Source of the DNA: Bacteroidia bacterium
GTDB lineage: Bacteria; Bacteroidota; Bacteroidia; UKL13-3
DNA: 63,840 nucleotides
Assembly (NCBI GenBank): GCA_020049855.1
Contig: JAGVLJ010000006.1
Span: 1-63,840, forward strand
Direction of reading: 5' to 3'
Part shown: positions 37,375 through 45,894 of the stretch, piece after piece
How the letters are laid out: every line of letters starts with the position of its first letter
How positions within the stretch are numbered: the stretch's first letter is position 1
Translations under genes and position numbers: made by a program
The notes under the pieces: model-generated
The model's input: the letters and a program-made list of their open reading frames with translations, nothing else
Database searches by the model: none
What the model was told of the DNA's origin: nothing

Positions 37375-37402
37375 TAACAGACACCTTTTAAAAATCGACC
37401 TT

Positions 37403-38341
37403 ATGAATGAGAACGAAAATTCAGGGACTAGTCGAAGAAATTTCCTGAAACTTGGATTGCTTTCCGGTGGTTCAGTAATTGCCGGAGCAGGTATTACCAA
37501 TCTGGTTAGCTGTGATGAAAAAAAGGAATCCGGTAAAAAGGTAAAAGTACTTACTGCCGATGGAAAATTGGTAGAAGTTGACAGTTCGCATGTACATGAA
37601 GGCAAATTTGAAAAGCTGGCCAATCGCGAAATACGTGAAGGAATTGAAGGACGTAAATTTGTGATGGTAATAGATTTGGCTAAATGCGCCAATGCCCGTA
37701 AATGTATTGAAGGCTGCCAGAAAATGCACTTCAAGCAATCACCCGTTGAGTGGATTAAGGTGAAAAAAATGCAGGATGCTCAAACAACCGCACCTTACTG
37801 GATGCCGCAACCATGTTTTCATTGCGATAATCCGCCTTGCACCAAAGTTTGCCCGGTTGATGCTACATTTAAACGGCAGGATGGTATTGTTTTAATTGAC
37901 AATGAACGATGCATAGGCTGTCGCTTTTGTATGGCCGCATGTCCTTACAATGCTCGTTCATTTAACTGGGGCGAAAACTGGGGGCAGTCAGTGCAGCAAT
38001 CAAAAGAATGTCATTCTTCTGCTTATTCTCCTGAAACAGGCAGTCCATCTGTAATGGGTACAGTAGAAAAATGTGATTTTTGTGCGGATATGGCCAAGAA
38101 AGAAGAATTACCTGATTGTGTAACGTCTTGTCCCAACGGAACCATTTTTTATGGTGATGCCAACGAAGATTCGGTAACAAACGGAGAAGATACTTTCAGG
38201 TTAAGTGAACTGATTAAAAAACGTGCAGGGTATCGTTATCTGGAAGAACTGGGAACCGAACCGCGTGTATATTACCTGCCTCCTGTAAATCGCGATTTCG
38301 CTTTTGAAGAAGATACAGAAGTTCACAACACACATGAATGA
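37403..38341 (+). CDS. Tat-exported ferredoxin-type electron-transfer subunit
   Basis: This 312-residue protein has a twin-arginine signal (SRRNFLKLG) and several 4Fe-4S motifs, as in PsrB, NrfC or TtrB (CFHCDNPPCTKVCPVDA, CIGCRFCMAACPYNA, CDFCADMAKKEELPDC). The first motif is CANARKCIEGC: the usual second cysteine is alanine, so that site may hold a [3Fe-4S] or altered cluster. It would pass electrons between the NrfD-type membrane subunit and periplasmic cytochromes. A cysteine soon after the Tat segment (NLVSC) could make it a lipoprotein. Confidence 0.88.
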   Translation: MNENENSGTSRRNFLKLGLLSGGSVIAGAGITNLVSCDEKKESGKKVKVLTADGKLVEVDSSHVHEGKFEKLANREIREGIEGRKFVMVIDLAKCANARKCIEGCQKMHFKQSPVEWIKVKKMQDAQTTAPYWMPQPCFHCDNPPCTKVCPVDATFKRQDGIVLIDNERCIGCRFCMAACPYNARSFNWGENWGQSVQQSKECHSSAYSPETGSPSVMGTVEKCDFCADMAKKEELPDCVTSCPNGTIFYGDANEDSVTNGEDTFRLSELIKKRAGYRYLEELGTEPRVYYLPPVNRDFAFEEDTEVHNTHE

Positions 38342-38363
38342 TAATTAATAATTAGCTTTTACC

Positions 38364-39728
38364 ATGGAACATCATTCAAATTTAACAATAGAACAGCAAA
38401 AGATTGAACGGGAAAGAATGCGGGCAGCCGTATTAAAGCCGCTTCGAACTTCTACCATCTGGAGCAAGCTCTGGATTTTTTTCCTTGTTACTGTAATTGG
38501 CATTGGGTTGTATGCTTATTATATTCAATTATCCAACGGTCTTAAAGTAACGGCTCTGCGCGATTATGCTTCATGGGGAGCATACATTTCCAATTTTATC
38601 TTTTTTGTGGCTATCAGCCTTTGCGGATCTTTGATATCATCCATACTACGCCTCACCAATTTTGAGTGGCACTGGCCCATTACGCGTATTGCCGAAATCA
38701 TTGCTGTTTCGGCCATCATGTTTGCCGGGCTTATCATTATTGTTGACATGGGTAGACCCGACAGAATTTATTACCTGTTTATGTACTATCGCCTGCAATC
38801 TCCCATTGTTTGGGATGTGGTAGTAGTGGCAACTTATTTCACAGTAAGTTTCCTGTTTCTTTATTTTCCGCTGCTGCCAAGTATTGCCATGTGCCGCGAT
38901 TTACTTACCGAAAAACCTAAATGGCAAAGGAAGATGTATAAAATTCTGGCACTTGGCTGGGATGGTAATCATGCCCAATGGAAAATAGTGAAACGTTGTG
39001 TAAATATCTTGAGTATTCTTGTGATTCCCTTGGCTGTTTCTATTCACACCGTTACTGCATGGTTATTTGCCACCACCCTGCGCCCGGGATGGGACAGTAC
39101 CAACTTCGGGCCTTACTTTGTCGCTGGGGCTTTCTTAGCCGGAACAGGTTGTGTTATTCTTGGAATGGCCGTGTTCAGAAAGGCTTATCATCTGGAAGAA
39201 TACATTACAGAAAGACATTTCAATTTTATGGGTAAACTGATGGTTTTTTTATGCCTGATTTATACTTACTTTAATGTAAACGAATACCTGGTACCAGCCT
39301 ACAAAATGAAAGTAGCCGAATCACATCATTTAAACGAGTTGTTTACCGGGAACGAGGCCTGGTTGTATTGGTCAATACAGATTATTGGGATGGCCTTGCC
39401 GGCTTTGCTGCTTTTGTTAAAACCATTCAGAAAACCGATACCGCTTACTGTTATTGCCTTTTTTGTGGTGGTAGGAGCCTGGCTTAAACGTTACATTATT
39501 GTTTCACCCATTATGCTCAATCCATATTTGCCCATTCAAAATGTTCCGGATAATTGGAAACATTATTTTCCCACTTGGGTCGAAATTGCTATTATCTCTG
39601 CTTCGCTGGCAGGGGTACTTTTTATAATTACATTGTTCTCCAGATTTTTTCCTATCATATCAAATTGGGAGGTATTGGAAGGAAAAGGAATTGACCTTGA
39701 AGAACTTGACGAAAAAACTCAAAAATAA
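38364..39728 (+). CDS. NrfD/PsrC-type membrane quinol oxidoreductase subunit
   Basis: This integral membrane protein of 454 residues has about ten predicted transmembrane helices and NrfD/PsrC likeness (IVDMGRPDRIYYLFMYYRLQSPIVWDV). Such subunits exchange electrons between menaquinol and an attached iron-sulfur subunit, here the preceding gene. No catalytic molybdoprotein is encoded in the module. It starts 22 bp after the ferredoxin gene. Confidence 0.88.
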   Translation: MEHHSNLTIEQQKIERERMRAAVLKPLRTSTIWSKLWIFFLVTVIGIGLYAYYIQLSNGLKVTALRDYASWGAYISNFIFFVAISLCGSLISSILRLTNFEWHWPITRIAEIIAVSAIMFAGLIIIVDMGRPDRIYYLFMYYRLQSPIVWDVVVVATYFTVSFLFLYFPLLPSIAMCRDLLTEKPKWQRKMYKILALGWDGNHAQWKIVKRCVNILSILVIPLAVSIHTVTAWLFATTLRPGWDSTNFGPYFVAGAFLAGTGCVILGMAVFRKAYHLEEYITERHFNFMGKLMVFLCLIYTYFNVNEYLVPAYKMKVAESHHLNELFTGNEAWLYWSIQIIGMALPALLLLLKPFRKPIPLTVIAFFVVVGAWLKRYIIVSPIMLNPYLPIQNVPDNWKHYFPTWVEIAIISASLAGVLFIITLFSRFFPIISNWEVLEGKGIDLEELDEKTQK

Positions 39729-39737
39729 ATTGCCATT

Positions 39738-40313
39738 ATGAAAAGGGTTATAATTTTGAAATGTAAACGGGTTATGCTATTTTTGGGCATGGGGTGTTTA
39801 GCAATATGTGCTCAAGGTCAAGACGAGGAGGCTGTTGCAGCTTCCTTAAATTTGAAGTTGCAGCCAAAAGATACCCTCACCGTTTGTGCCGCCACACTTG
39901 CCACTAATGAAGGCAAGCCGATTTCTGAAGTAGAAGTACGGTTTTACATAAAACGCAGCTTTGGGTTATTGCCCATAGGCGAAGCGGTTAGTACAGACGA
40001 AAATGGAGAGGCATCGGTACCTTTTCCACTTGATATTCCCAAAGATTTTGGGGGCAAAGTAACTGTAATTGCCAAAATTGAAGATGATGAAAAGGTAGGG
40101 TCGCTTGATGCTGAGGTGGTAACTACCTCATTGGGCATAAACCCTAAGCATACTGATGAATGGAATAAAAGGTCATTATCTGCTTCGCGGGAAAAAGTTC
40201 CCTGGATGTTAATGTTTGCTTCCTACAGTATTATTGCGGGTATTTGGGCAACCATTATATATGTGGCATACCAATTGTTTGCTATAAAGAAGCTAAGAAC
40301 TAAAAAAAGCTAG
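39738..40313 (+). CDS. Exported membrane-anchored protein of the NrfD module
   Basis: This 191-residue protein has a signal segment (ending near CAQGQ), a periplasmic beta-rich domain of about 110 residues resembling an Ig or carrier-type fold (KPISEVEVRFYIKRSF, DENGEASVPF), and one C-terminal transmembrane helix with a basic tail. I do not recognise a named family. Its position between nrfD and a cytochrome suggests an assembly or scaffolding role. Confidence 0.7.
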   Translation: MKRVIILKCKRVMLFLGMGCLAICAQGQDEEAVAASLNLKLQPKDTLTVCAATLATNEGKPISEVEVRFYIKRSFGLLPIGEAVSTDENGEASVPFPLDIPKDFGGKVTVIAKIEDDEKVGSLDAEVVTTSLGINPKHTDEWNKRSLSASREKVPWMLMFASYSIIAGIWATIIYVAYQLFAIKKLRTKKS

Positions 40314-40348
40314 GTAACAACGTACACAACCATTTTAATTCTAATATT

Positions 40349-40768
40349 ATGAATACAAATTTCAAGAAAATTTTCAGTGCAGTTTCAGTAGTTTCTTTCA
40401 GCTTTTTTGTAATGAGTTTCTCGGTAAATGATGGTAAACCAGCGGGTAAACCTTGGAATGCACCAGCCGATGCAGTTAAAAAAACTAACCCCATGAAAGG
40501 ACCTGAGGCTTTAAAACAAGGCAAGGATCTGTACAGCCAGCATTGCAAATCATGCCACGGGGTTAAAGGAAAAGGTGACGGGCCAAAAGCTGAAAAAATT
40601 GATATTTCATGCAACGATTTCTCTACAGCAGAATTTGCTAAAATACCGGATGGAGAATTGTATTGGAAACTCACGGAAGGACGCAAACCAATGCCTTCAT
40701 TTAAAGAAAAACTGAGCGATAATGAACGATGGGCTGTAATTTTGTACGTTAAATCACTAAGTAAATAA
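40349..40768 (+). CDS. Periplasmic monohaem cytochrome c
   Basis: This 139-residue protein has an N-terminal signal or anchor and a single CKSCH motif (C66-C69-H70) followed by GVKGKGDG. A methionine in RKPMPSF is a likely distal haem ligand. It closes the module and may link the quinol-oxidising part to the lipoprotein cytochromes or a terminal reductase. A strong terminator follows 17 bp after the stop. Confidence 0.85.
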   Translation: MNTNFKKIFSAVSVVSFSFFVMSFSVNDGKPAGKPWNAPADAVKKTNPMKGPEALKQGKDLYSQHCKSCHGVKGKGDGPKAEKIDISCNDFSTAEFAKIPDGELYWKLTEGRKPMPSFKEKLSDNERWAVILYVKSLSK

Positions 40769-40784
40769 TAGCTAAGAAAAATTG

Positions 40785-40828
40785 AAAATAGCCAATCCGC
40801 AGAAGTAAACCGGATTGGCTATTTTTTT
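40785..40828 (+). terminator. Terminator of the NrfD module
   Basis: A perfect 15-bp stem (40785-40799 with 40811-40825, loop of 11) ends in a T-run. It is a strong Rho-independent terminator just after the cytochrome gene. Confidence 0.9.
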
Positions 40829-40935
40829 AATGCCCTATCCTGCTTTATACAAGCAACATAAATCTGCCTTAGCTAAATAACTAATTAAATAAGAAAAATG
40901 CCTGTACCACTTCTGAGTAGAAGTAGCAGCATATC

Positions 40936-41145
40936 TTAAATCCAAAAAAATGTTATTGGCCTCTTTGCGTTCCGTAATTCGAGGTATTCTTCACCTTTCA
41001 ACCTGTTATGTAACGTAAAGCTATTTTTATAGGCGTTGCTGCTGTTGGGTCTTAATTCTTCTTCGGTCAAAAAGCAACGGAAACTACCATTCATTATTGG
41101 GGATGCATCCAAATTTTTATCATAAAATAGGGTGATGGAAATCAT
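40936..41145 (-). CDS. Small hypothetical protein
   Basis: A 69-codon frame with ATG start. The sequence has balanced composition (MISITLFYDKNLD..., KGEEYLELRNAKRP) that looks more protein-like than random, but I recognise no family. It stands alone on the minus strand. A single TGA-N6-TCA at 41133 overlaps its first codons and is probably chance. Confidence 0.35.
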   Translation of the reverse strand: MISITLFYDKNLDASPIMNGSFRCFLTEEELRPNSSNAYKNSFTLHNRLKGEEYLELRNAKRPITFFWI

Positions 41146-41232
41146 AATTTAATCGGATATCCATTTTCAACTTTGTTAACTTAATTTGTATCACTTGTGT
41201 AGAGTGTTAAATCAGGCTTTAATTTTTACCCC

Positions 41233-42057
41233 ATGTTCTCATTGTCTTTACGTTTATTGCTTAAAAGCTGTAGCACAAAATCTGTAGCGGGTTTATTAGA
41301 ATTGTCACTTCTCTTGCTCCTATGCAATTCGGTACAGGCACAAGAGCCTATTCCTTCTTTCACGCACCATCAGGAAAGCTGGCAATTGCATCCTGCCGAT
41401 AGTCATTCAATTTCAACTAATGTAGATGACGAACGGGAGCATCCGAAACATGAAAATTTGGAAACAGAGATGGAACTTTATCCGTTAAATATGGTGATAA
41501 TAGATGAGCCGGTGATAAAAAGCGAAGCCATGTTTGACTACCACCAACACTCTCATACTGGAAAAATGCTGGGAGGTATTCGTTTTTATGCCAATACCAA
41601 TACTCACTGGGCAAAAACCCGAGATATGAAAGATCTAATACTTTACAGCGAAGCATATTACGGATTCAAACATTTTCAACTGGGTGGTGAAACAGGAAGT
41701 ATTACGGGGGAGGAGTTTATGACCATTGGCCCGCAGTTTGCTGTTTATGACAACAAAATATTTAAACGCGGAGCACTGATTACACGTTTATTTCCTGATT
41801 ATGTCTTCGGGTATGAATATACCACACAGGAAGCACACCTTTTTCATGGAATGACCCTTTCATCAACGGGAGTGGCACGCTTAATAGCCCCATCAAATAA
41901 GGCGATTATTCAGGGTGCAGTCTGGGTTTCATTTAGGAGGTTGCACGGATTATACTTTGGAATAGAGTATGAGCACAATAACTCAAAGTATTTTAATACC
42001 TACAAATTCGAGGTAAACGATGAACTTTTTCTTGGAATAAAAGCTGAATTACATTAA
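41233..42057 (+). CDS. Exported protein, probable outer-membrane barrel
   Basis: I do not recognise this 274-residue protein. It has a signal peptide (cleavage near VQAQE), a histidine- and glutamate-rich segment (about 40-110, with HHQ, EHPKHEN and YHQHSHTG), then alternating beta strands with aromatic residues to the C-terminus. The histidines suggest metal binding. It stands alone downstream of the NrfD-module terminator. Confidence 0.65.
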   Translation: MFSLSLRLLLKSCSTKSVAGLLELSLLLLLCNSVQAQEPIPSFTHHQESWQLHPADSHSISTNVDDEREHPKHENLETEMELYPLNMVIIDEPVIKSEAMFDYHQHSHTGKMLGGIRFYANTNTHWAKTRDMKDLILYSEAYYGFKHFQLGGETGSITGEEFMTIGPQFAVYDNKIFKRGALITRLFPDYVFGYEYTTQEAHLFHGMTLSSTGVARLIAPSNKAIIQGAVWVSFRRLHGLYFGIEYEHNNSKYFNTYKFEVNDELFLGIKAELH

Positions 42058-42385
42058 CCGGAAGAAGCCTTAACGAAAATGGGAAAACCTGCTAACTGAG
42101 AGGTAAACTAAGGTTATACTTTTAGATGGAGTCTTATACAGAAAGAGGAATGGGTGGTACACAATTATTTTAACCCAGATTATGCATTAAAAAAGCAGAA
42201 TGATTTGTGATTTTGTTTAACGATGTCGAATAATCCATCCGGCCATTTTTGTTTTTACAAAGAGGCAGCGTACCAATTGCTACAATAGCCTTTACTTTTA
42301 TACTAATAAAAATGTTTTTTCTATGATGAAATATTACAAAATATTTGATGCAAACGGAAAGATAGCAACGGATCGTACGGTTGCG
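42058..42385. other. Intergenic region without recognised features
   Basis: About 330 bp of AT-rich sequence between the exported protein gene and the DUF3127 gene. I see no gene, RNA, repeat or convincing hairpin in it. Confidence 0.5.
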
Positions 42386-42751
42386 TTAAAAAGGCAGGTC
42401 GTCCGAGGTATTGTCGGGAACAAAATTGGGCTCGGCATCGGGATAAAAATCTTCTCCTGAAGTGGCCGCCCCACGAGTATTGGCTTCCAGTCGCCCCGCT
42501 CCCACATTGGTGTACCATTTTCCATTATACTCGCGTGATTCAATGTTTAAGTGGGCTTTCACTTCATCGCCTACTTTAAATTTTTTCAGTTCTTGCAGTT
42601 TATCCCCCATCATGCTGATGCAAACTTTTTTCGGATAGGTTTCCTGTGTTTCAAGAATAAATTCCTGTTTTACCCAAGTTTTACCTGCTTTGCTTTGTCC
42701 TCCGGTTTCGGGGAGAATTTGAATGATCTTTCCAATTAAATCAAGTGCCAT
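42386..42751 (-). CDS. DUF3127 protein with SSB-like C-terminal tip
   Basis: This 121-residue protein begins MALDLIGKIIQILPE and matches the DUF3127 family of Bacteroidota, an OB-fold-like domain. The C-terminus ends DDLPF after an acidic, disordered stretch. This is the same kind of tip that single-stranded-DNA-binding proteins use to recruit partners. The ATG at 42751 is chosen over an upstream TTG. A DNA-metabolism role is inferred. Confidence 0.8.
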   Translation of the reverse strand: MALDLIGKIIQILPETGGQSKAGKTWVKQEFILETQETYPKKVCISMMGDKLQELKKFKVGDEVKAHLNIESREYNGKWYTNVGAGRLEANTRGAATSGEDFYPDAEPNFVPDNTSDDLPF

Positions 42752-42890
42752 ATACGTGTTTATTTTTTTCAAACAATAATCTCAGTTGCTCAAGGTTATT
42801 TCCTTCCTCAGAAAGGACTGCAATAATATTTAATGAAATGCTAAAAACAGGTGGTGTGAATAAATTCAGTGCATCTTCTCCCTTTTGGGG

Positions 42891-44324
42891 TTAAAAATAC
42901 AACCCGCAGATAAAAATAGCCGAGAGTACGCATACCAAATCGACCAACAGCATAATACCCAGGGTGTAACGGGTGTCCTTTACATTTACCGACCCGAAAT
43001 AAAGGGCAATAACATAAAATGTAGTTTCGGCAGCCCCCTGAAACAAACACGAAAGCTGTCCGGCCATACTATCAGGGCCATAGGTTTTCATGGCATCAAG
43101 CATAAAGCCTCTGGAGCCGCCTGCACTAAACGGACGCATGAGTGCCACCGGAATGGCATTGATAATTTGCGCATCTACCCCAAACACACTGAGCGAAGAA
43201 CTGACCCCTTCCATTGCCATATTCATAAGTCCCGAGTTGCGAAAAATACTGAGTGCAACCAGCATGGCAATCATGTAAGGCAACACGCGCACCCCTGTAG
43301 TAAAACCATCCTTTGCTCCGGTTACAAATGAGTCAAAAATATTGGTGCCGTTTTGTTTAAATATCTTTTCGTTAACAATGCAATAGGCCACTATAAGTAA
43401 AATGATAAACAGCAACACACCGTTGCTCAGGTTGCCTGTGAAATGAAATTTTTCAATACCGCTCAACTTGTTTACATAAAACAATAAGAAGCCTATCACT
43501 GCGCTTACAGCAGTCACCAACCCTATAACAACTCCATTGAGAAGGTTGATACCTTGTTTGATGCTCACAAAAACTAACGCGGCCAGAGTACCCACAAAGG
43601 AGGTAATGATACAGGGCAACATAATATCGGCCGGATTGGAAGCATGTTGTGCAGCCCGATAGCCAATGATGGAAGTGGGAATAAGGGTAAGTCCGGCAGC
43701 ATGCAAGCACAAAAACATAATCTGGCTGTTGGAGGCGCGGTCTTTATCTTCATTAACCTCCTGCATACTTTCCATGGCTTTTAAACCAAAGGGTGTAGCG
43801 GCATTATCCAGCCCAAGAAAGTTGGCGGCAAAGTTCATGGTCATAAATCCGTAAGCCGAATGTCCTTTGGGTAACTCAGGAAATACACGTACAAAAAAAG
43901 GAGCCAGCACACGAGCCAGTTTTTCTATTGCATTGGAATCGTTGAGCAAATGTAACAGTCCGCAAAAAAAGGTGAGGTACCCGATAAGCGGCAACCAAAT
44001 GTCCATGATGGTATTTTTACAGGTAGCGAAAATACCGTCAGCAGTTTGTTTACCGTGGCACACCTGAATAATGCCGTTGTCCTGCAATACGTAAGTGCTG
44101 TCTCCAACGGCCAGACCGGTAGTTTTTGCGGCCAATAATTGTGCATAAAATGTGGTATCACCGATTTTGATATTATCAGCTGGGAACTCGGCAACAACCA
44201 ACGCATCGTTTTGTTTACCGTTTACCACATGCCCTATGGAATACATATTGCCTTTAGCGAGCAGGTAAAAAATAAAAATCACGCTAAGTACAATGATATA
44301 AGACCAGAATCTGCTTAATGCCAT
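42891..44324 (-). CDS. Fused SpmA-SpmB nucleoside-recognition membrane protein
   Basis: This 477-residue membrane protein has two Gate/nucleoside-recognition domains, equivalent to the separate SpmA and SpmB of spore formers: one around residues 120-260 (MTMNFAANFLGLDNAATPFGLKAM) and one around 330-470 (GVRVLPYMIAMLVALSIFRNSG, MRPFSAGGSRG). There are roughly ten transmembrane helices. The organism need not sporulate: the fusion is widespread in Bacteroidota. The transported substrate is unknown. Confidence 0.85.
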   Translation of the reverse strand: MALSRFWSYIIVLSVIFIFYLLAKGNMYSIGHVVNGKQNDALVVAEFPADNIKIGDTTFYAQLLAAKTTGLAVGDSTYVLQDNGIIQVCHGKQTADGIFATCKNTIMDIWLPLIGYLTFFCGLLHLLNDSNAIEKLARVLAPFFVRVFPELPKGHSAYGFMTMNFAANFLGLDNAATPFGLKAMESMQEVNEDKDRASNSQIMFLCLHAAGLTLIPTSIIGYRAAQHASNPADIMLPCIITSFVGTLAALVFVSIKQGINLLNGVVIGLVTAVSAVIGFLLFYVNKLSGIEKFHFTGNLSNGVLLFIILLIVAYCIVNEKIFKQNGTNIFDSFVTGAKDGFTTGVRVLPYMIAMLVALSIFRNSGLMNMAMEGVSSSLSVFGVDAQIINAIPVALMRPFSAGGSRGFMLDAMKTYGPDSMAGQLSCLFQGAAETTFYVIALYFGSVNVKDTRYTLGIMLLVDLVCVLSAIFICGLYF

Positions 44325-44446
44325 GAGAAATTAATTACTGAATCAAGATTAAGGTATTTTGCGCGAATCGTAAAAAGAAGTTATCCCGTGTGTAGAGAGA
44401 AGTGTGCAGGTAAATTACACATTGTTTTAATCCAGTCCATGCTGTG

Positions 44447-44767
44447 TTAGTCAAACATTACTTCTTTTACTTCTCTTGTGCTATAATTTAAAATCAAAAA
44501 TCTGTCTCTTGCCACGCCTACAATTGGAAAGTTGTTTTTTACACTCGAATATTCGACATTTTTACGAGCTATTTCTACACCATGAAGGGTGTATTTGATT
44601 AAGAAATATACACCATGAATTCTAATAAAACTATAATAGTTCCTTAACTTTCTAACACAACTAAATTGCCAATTTAAACCCAGTTCGATAAACGGGGCAC
44701 TTACACAAATGCATAAATATTGCACCATTTGCATATTTGTAATAAATTCGTTAAAATAATCATCCAT
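44447..44767 (-). CDS. Hypothetical protein divergent from an XRE regulator
   Basis: A 106-codon frame whose start codon is 1 bp from the start of the divergent helix-turn-helix gene. The C-terminal half looks protein-like (NNFPIVGVARDRFLILNYSTREVKEVMFD), but no family is recognised. Back-to-back starts leave no room for separate leaders, so one of the two annotated starts may be wrong. Confidence 0.35.
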   Translation of the reverse strand: MDDYFNEFITNMQMVQYLCICVSAPFIELGLNWQFSCVRKLRNYYSFIRIHGVYFLIKYTLHGVEIARKNVEYSSVKNNFPIVGVARDRFLILNYSTREVKEVMFD

Positions 44768-44768
44768 T

Positions 44769-45086
44769 ATGTCTGTAAAATTTAACTATGCTCAGCTTGG
44801 TGGTGCTATCAAATCAATTCGAGAACTAAGGTGTTATACGCAATCATATATTGCCATTGTATTTGATATTAACCAAAGCGTTTATTCGCGAATTGAAAAC
44901 GGCATCTGTGCGATTACGATAGAAAAGTTTTTAGCCACTTGTGATGTACTGAGCATTTCTCCTTTCATTTTGTTGCATATTGCCAGTTATACCGCAGCAT
45001 ACATTACACCACAAAATTCAGAAGAAGAAATCAAATTTATTATTGAAATAAAAGAGCGTATGGCCCTGTCGGAATGGGGGGGGTAA
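44769..45086 (+). CDS. XRE-family helix-turn-helix protein
   Basis: This 105-residue protein has an N-terminal HTH domain (LGGAIKSIRELRCYTQSYIA...QSVYSRIENGICAI) of the Cro/C1 type and a short C-terminal region without further domain. It is a likely DNA-binding regulator of unknown target. No operator palindrome was recognised at its start. Confidence 0.7.
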   Translation: MSVKFNYAQLGGAIKSIRELRCYTQSYIAIVFDINQSVYSRIENGICAITIEKFLATCDVLSISPFILLHIASYTAAYITPQNSEEEIKFIIEIKERMALSEWGG

Positions 45087-45251
45087 AAGATGACATACGA
45101 AGTTTTCAAACCCTTCGTTTGCGTCTCGTATGTGAACACCTCATCACAGCGACAACATTTTAAGCGTCTTTACTGGGTGTATTGATTTTTGCCGACTTCA
45201 TCAGTTTATTAGGCCTTACCTACTTCATCAGCAAATCAAAACGCAGCGTGT

Positions 45252-45289
45252 AAGTCAGGTTCTTTCGAGCCTGCCTGACTTCTTTTTAG
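45252..45289 (+). terminator. Probable intrinsic terminator
   Basis: An 8-bp stem AAGTCAGG/CCTGACTT (45252-45259 and 45274-45281) is followed by a T-rich tract on the plus strand, about 165 bp after the XRE gene. It is probably its terminator. Confidence 0.6.
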
Positions 45290-45354
45290 TTTATCAATGA
45301 TTTAGTGTTATCGGGGTTATTCATGTGTTTAAAGCAACACAAAAATAGTAATTT

Positions 45355-45639
45355 TTATTCATTTTGGGTTTTGTCGCAGTAGCTTGGGGACAGTAATGAC
45401 CCTATTACTTTTTTGTTAATACGAGTGTGTCCTGCAAATCTGAACCCAAATGTGTTTCGGTACTTTTTAATAGTTATTACTTGAGGGGTTGAAATAAATT
45501 TGTTAGCATAGCTGCCTGTAATAATTCCTAATGAAGCATAGAGTTGTCCGTTTACTGGATCATCCGTTATGAATGCTATGACTATAAATACAATCATTAA
45601 TGTTAAAAAAAGAGAAGTCTTTAGTGTAACTGCATTCAT
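45355..45639 (-). CDS. Small membrane protein, unknown
   Basis: This 94-residue protein has one or two transmembrane segments (LFLTLMIVFIVIAFI, then a glycine-rich stretch near LYASLGIITGSYA) and a basic C-terminal half. The start at 45639 directly follows the stop of the coiled-coil protein. No family was recognised. Confidence 0.5.
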   Translation of the reverse strand: MNAVTLKTSLFLTLMIVFIVIAFITDDPVNGQLYASLGIITGSYANKFISTPQVITIKKYRNTFGFRFAGHTRINKKVIGSLLSPSYCDKTQNE

Positions 45640-45640
45640 A

Positions 45641-45883
45641 TTAATCAATTTTTATTGTTCCCTCTATTAGATAACTCTTGTTTTTCGAGTTAATGTTCTC
45701 TCTTAATTCGTAGAGTTCTTTTTGCAGCTTCTTTATTTTTGATTCACGAGACTTTATATCTTCCTCGGTGCTATTATTTACTATTTTGTTTTCGTGATAC
45801 TTTATTTTAATATGTATCATTTGAGTTAATAATTCCAAAGCATCCTTTGGGTTAAACTCGCCTTGTATAAGTTGTATGTCCAT
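45641..45883 (-). CDS. Small coiled-coil protein, unknown
   Basis: This 80-residue protein has a central heptad-like coiled-coil (residues about 35-68, rich in E, K, L). It begins MDIQLIQGEFNPKDALELLTQMI. It lies 11 bp downstream of isocitrate dehydrogenase and 1 bp before the small membrane protein, so it is probably in the same transcript. Confidence 0.6.
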   Translation of the reverse strand: MDIQLIQGEFNPKDALELLTQMIHIKIKYHENKIVNNSTEEDIKSRESKIKKLQKELYELRENINSKNKSYLIEGTIKID

Positions 45884-45894
45884 GTTTTTATGTT

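Noticed and set aside
41133-41144. Single TGATGGAAATCA dyad
   Set aside because: It matches the TGA-N6-TCA pattern but is alone, has no 22-bp partner and overlaps the start of a doubtful small gene; about fifteen such single matches are expected by chance in the window.
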